64,000 nt of DNA from Fen-1301 sp963786395 (lineage in GTDB: Bacteria > Bacteroidota > Ignavibacteria > Ignavibacteriales > Ignavibacteriaceae), in contig CAWAZD010000015.1 in assembly GCA_963786395.1 (NCBI GenBank), positions 1-64,000 of the forward strand. Direction: 5' to 3'. A model generated the notes under the pieces. The model made no database searches. It was not told the DNA's origin and worked only from the letters and a program-made list of their open reading frames with translations. Shown in pieces: positions 62,629 through 64,000 of this stretch (the first letter of the stretch is position 1; every line of letters begins with the position of its first letter). A program made the position numbers and the translations under genes.

Positions 62629-64000
62629 TTAAAGATTTCGCAGAATTGTTTCAAGTTGTTCATCATTCTCAACAATTACCGTGCGTGCTTTACTTCCATC
62701 GTTTGGGCCGACAATACCAGCTTCTTCAAGTTGATCAACAATTCTTGCAGCACGCGAATATCCCAACTTAAGTCTCCTCTGCAGGAGAGAGACAGATCCC
62801 TGCTGATGTCTTACAATTACTCTTGCTGCATCTTCAAACATAGGATCCATTTCTCCAAGCAATCCTCCAGCAGATTCTTTTTTCTTATCATACAAAGAGG
62901 GAAGGAAATATGGTTTAGAATAACCTGGCTGCAATGCGATATAATCAGTTATTCTTTCAACTTCATCAGTTGAAATGAAAGCATTCTGAATACGAGTTGG
63001 TTTTGGAGAACCAGTAGGAAGGAACAATAGATCGCCTTTACCCAGAAGCTGCTCAGCACCATTCATGTCAAGAATAGTTCTTGAGTCGATCTTTGTAGCA
63101 ACCTGATAAGCAAGTCTTGCGCTGAAGTTAGCCTTAATGACACCAGTAATAACATTAACTGATGGTCTTTGAGTTGCGAGTACGAGATGAATTCCTACAG
63201 CGCGTGCTAACTGAGCAAGTCTGGCGATAGGTTCTTCAATTTCTTTTCCGGCTGTAATCATTAGATCAGCCAATTCATCAATAATAACAACAATATAAGG
63301 AAGATGATGGTGAACCATTTCGTCAGTATCTTTCGGTTTCTTAACCGGGTCAGCAATTTTCGAATTATAATCTACTATATTTCTTACACCAGCTTTAGCA
63401 AGTTTGTCATATCTTTTCTCCATTTCATATTCTACAGATTTCAGGAGAAGAACTGCGTTTTGCGGATTGGTAATAATTTCTTCATCAAGATCAGGTGAAA
63501 CGGCAAGGTAATGTTTTCTGAGTTTATTATAAAAGGATAGTTCAATTTTCTTTGGATCAAACAAAATCAACTTAACGTCTTTTGGGTCTTTGCAATAAAG
63601 TAGACTTGCAATTATCATATTTATACCAACTGATTTACCAGCTCCAGTGGATCCAGCAACCAGCATGTGAGGCATTTTCGCCAAATCAGTATAATATATA
63701 TCTCCATTTATCTGAACTCCAAGGGCAAGTGGTAATTCATATTTGGATTCATGAATTTTGCTTAATACCGAACGTGCATTTACCATAGTAGCAACTGCAT
63801 TTGGAATCTCAACTCCAATTGCGCTTTTACCTGGAATTGGTGCAATAATTCTTATTCCCCTGGCTGCCAGTGCCAAAGCGATATCGTTTTCAAGACCCAC
63901 AATACGGCTTATTTTAACCCCTGGGGCAGGAACAATCTCATATAAAGTGACAACAGGACCAGGTGTAACAGTAATATCCTCAATTGTAATATCAAATAGT
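62629..64000 (-). CDS. ftsK: DNA translocase FtsK/SpoIIIE, C-terminal part
   Basis: At least 457 residues, cut by the window edge at its N-terminal side; the frame is open to base 64,000. The reading includes EIVPAPGVKISRI, VGLENDIALALAARGIRI, Walker A in GSTGAGKSVG, Walker B VVIIDELADLM, ATQRPSVNVITGVIK and the C-terminal winged-helix gamma domain (SLLQRRLKLGYSRAARIVDQLEEAGIVG). It pumps chromosomal DNA to septum and activates Xer recombination; a Xer gene lies at 44,949. Confidence 0.96.
   Translation of the reverse strand, partial: LFDITIEDITVTPGPVVTLYEIVPAPGVKISRIVGLENDIALALAARGIRIIAPIPGKSAIGVEIPNAVATMVNARSVLSKIHESKYELPLALGVQINGDIYYTDLAKMPHMLVAGSTGAGKSVGINMIIASLLYCKDPKDVKLILFDPKKIELSFYNKLRKHYLAVSPDLDEEIITNPQNAVLLLKSVEYEMEKRYDKLAKAGVRNIVDYNSKIADPVKKPKDTDEMVHHHLPYIVVIIDELADLMITAGKEIEEPIARLAQLARAVGIHLVLATQRPSVNVITGVIKANFSARLAYQVATKIDSRTILDMNGAEQLLGKGDLLFLPTGSPKPTRIQNAFISTDEVERITDYIALQPGYSKPYFLPSLYDKKKESAGGLLGEMDPMFEDAARVIVRHQQGSVSLLQRRLKLGYSRAARIVDQLEEAGIVGPNDGSKARTVIVENDEQLETILRNL

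Noticed and set aside
1..64000. tRNA or rRNA genes
   Set aside because: I looked for T-loop GTTCGAATC-type motifs with acceptor stems and for conserved rRNA stretches and saw none that fit; a covariance search would be needed to exclude a tRNA.

Overview
The window joins two kinds of DNA. Bases 1 to about 1,745 are GC-rich, with a codon style that would suit a proteobacterium or acidobacterium. They hold the 5' end of a gene for an exported protein, a small frameshifted membrane ORF and a short-chain dehydrogenase/reductase. At about 1,741-1,747 composition changes abruptly to AT-rich DNA, inside the coding sequence of an EgtD-type histidine methyltransferase that has lost its N-terminal part. 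This looks like a chimeric contig end or an insertion breakpoint. The remaining 62 kb is uniform AT-rich DNA resembling Ignavibacteria or the Bacteroidota/Chlorobi group. That placement is inferred from gene content (DUF2723 proteins, the Bacteroidetes-type GlmU-like protein, short sigma-A, RodZ-like protein, GH92) and from the palindromic intergenic repeats. There is no rRNA gene to confirm it.

Layout: 1.7-6.3 kb egtD fragment, a dispersed foldback repeat, a K+-channel-like membrane protein, DinB and valS (three frameshifts). 6.4-11.6 kb phosphatases, orphan proteins, a decayed HigB/HigA-type toxin-antitoxin pair and a PAS histidine kinase. 11.9-17.2 kb DUF1015-serC-lipoprotein, a thioredoxin-like protein and a peptide-type transporter. 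17.2-24 kb a second foldback repeat, an FKBP isomerase, then a same-strand block of histidine kinase, response regulator and a duplicated pair (exported HEAT-repeat protein plus GH2-fold lipoprotein, the second lipoprotein truncated). Each HEAT gene is preceded by the same helically phased boxes. 24-26 kb lytic transglycosylase and the primary sigma factor. 26.1-34.7 kb two tandem, nearly identical DUF2723 membrane glycosyltransferases followed by a secreted GH92 alpha-mannosidase. 34.9-40.2 kb DEAD-box helicase, OB-fold lipoprotein, truA-queD-queE and rpsT. 40.2-64 kb a mostly minus-strand run of envelope and housekeeping genes: sugar nucleotidyltransferases, O-antigen ligase, MsbA-like exporter, Xer recombinase, PgpH-like phosphodiesterase, ligA (frameshifted), RodZ-like, rsmB, rpmE, ECF sigma with a putative anti-sigma, holA, two cyclophilins, uppP, a beta-barrel protein, a flippase-like protein, lolA and ftsK (partial).

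The most promising biology is (1) the two-component system beside duplicated HEAT/GH2-lipoprotein units with conserved 10/22-bp phased boxes, (2) the duplicated O-mannosyltransferase-like genes beside an exported mannosidase, and (3) a dispersed element whose hairpins differ in sequence but stay paired. Seven single-base indels break otherwise intact genes, so residual assembly error should be considered before calling pseudogenes.
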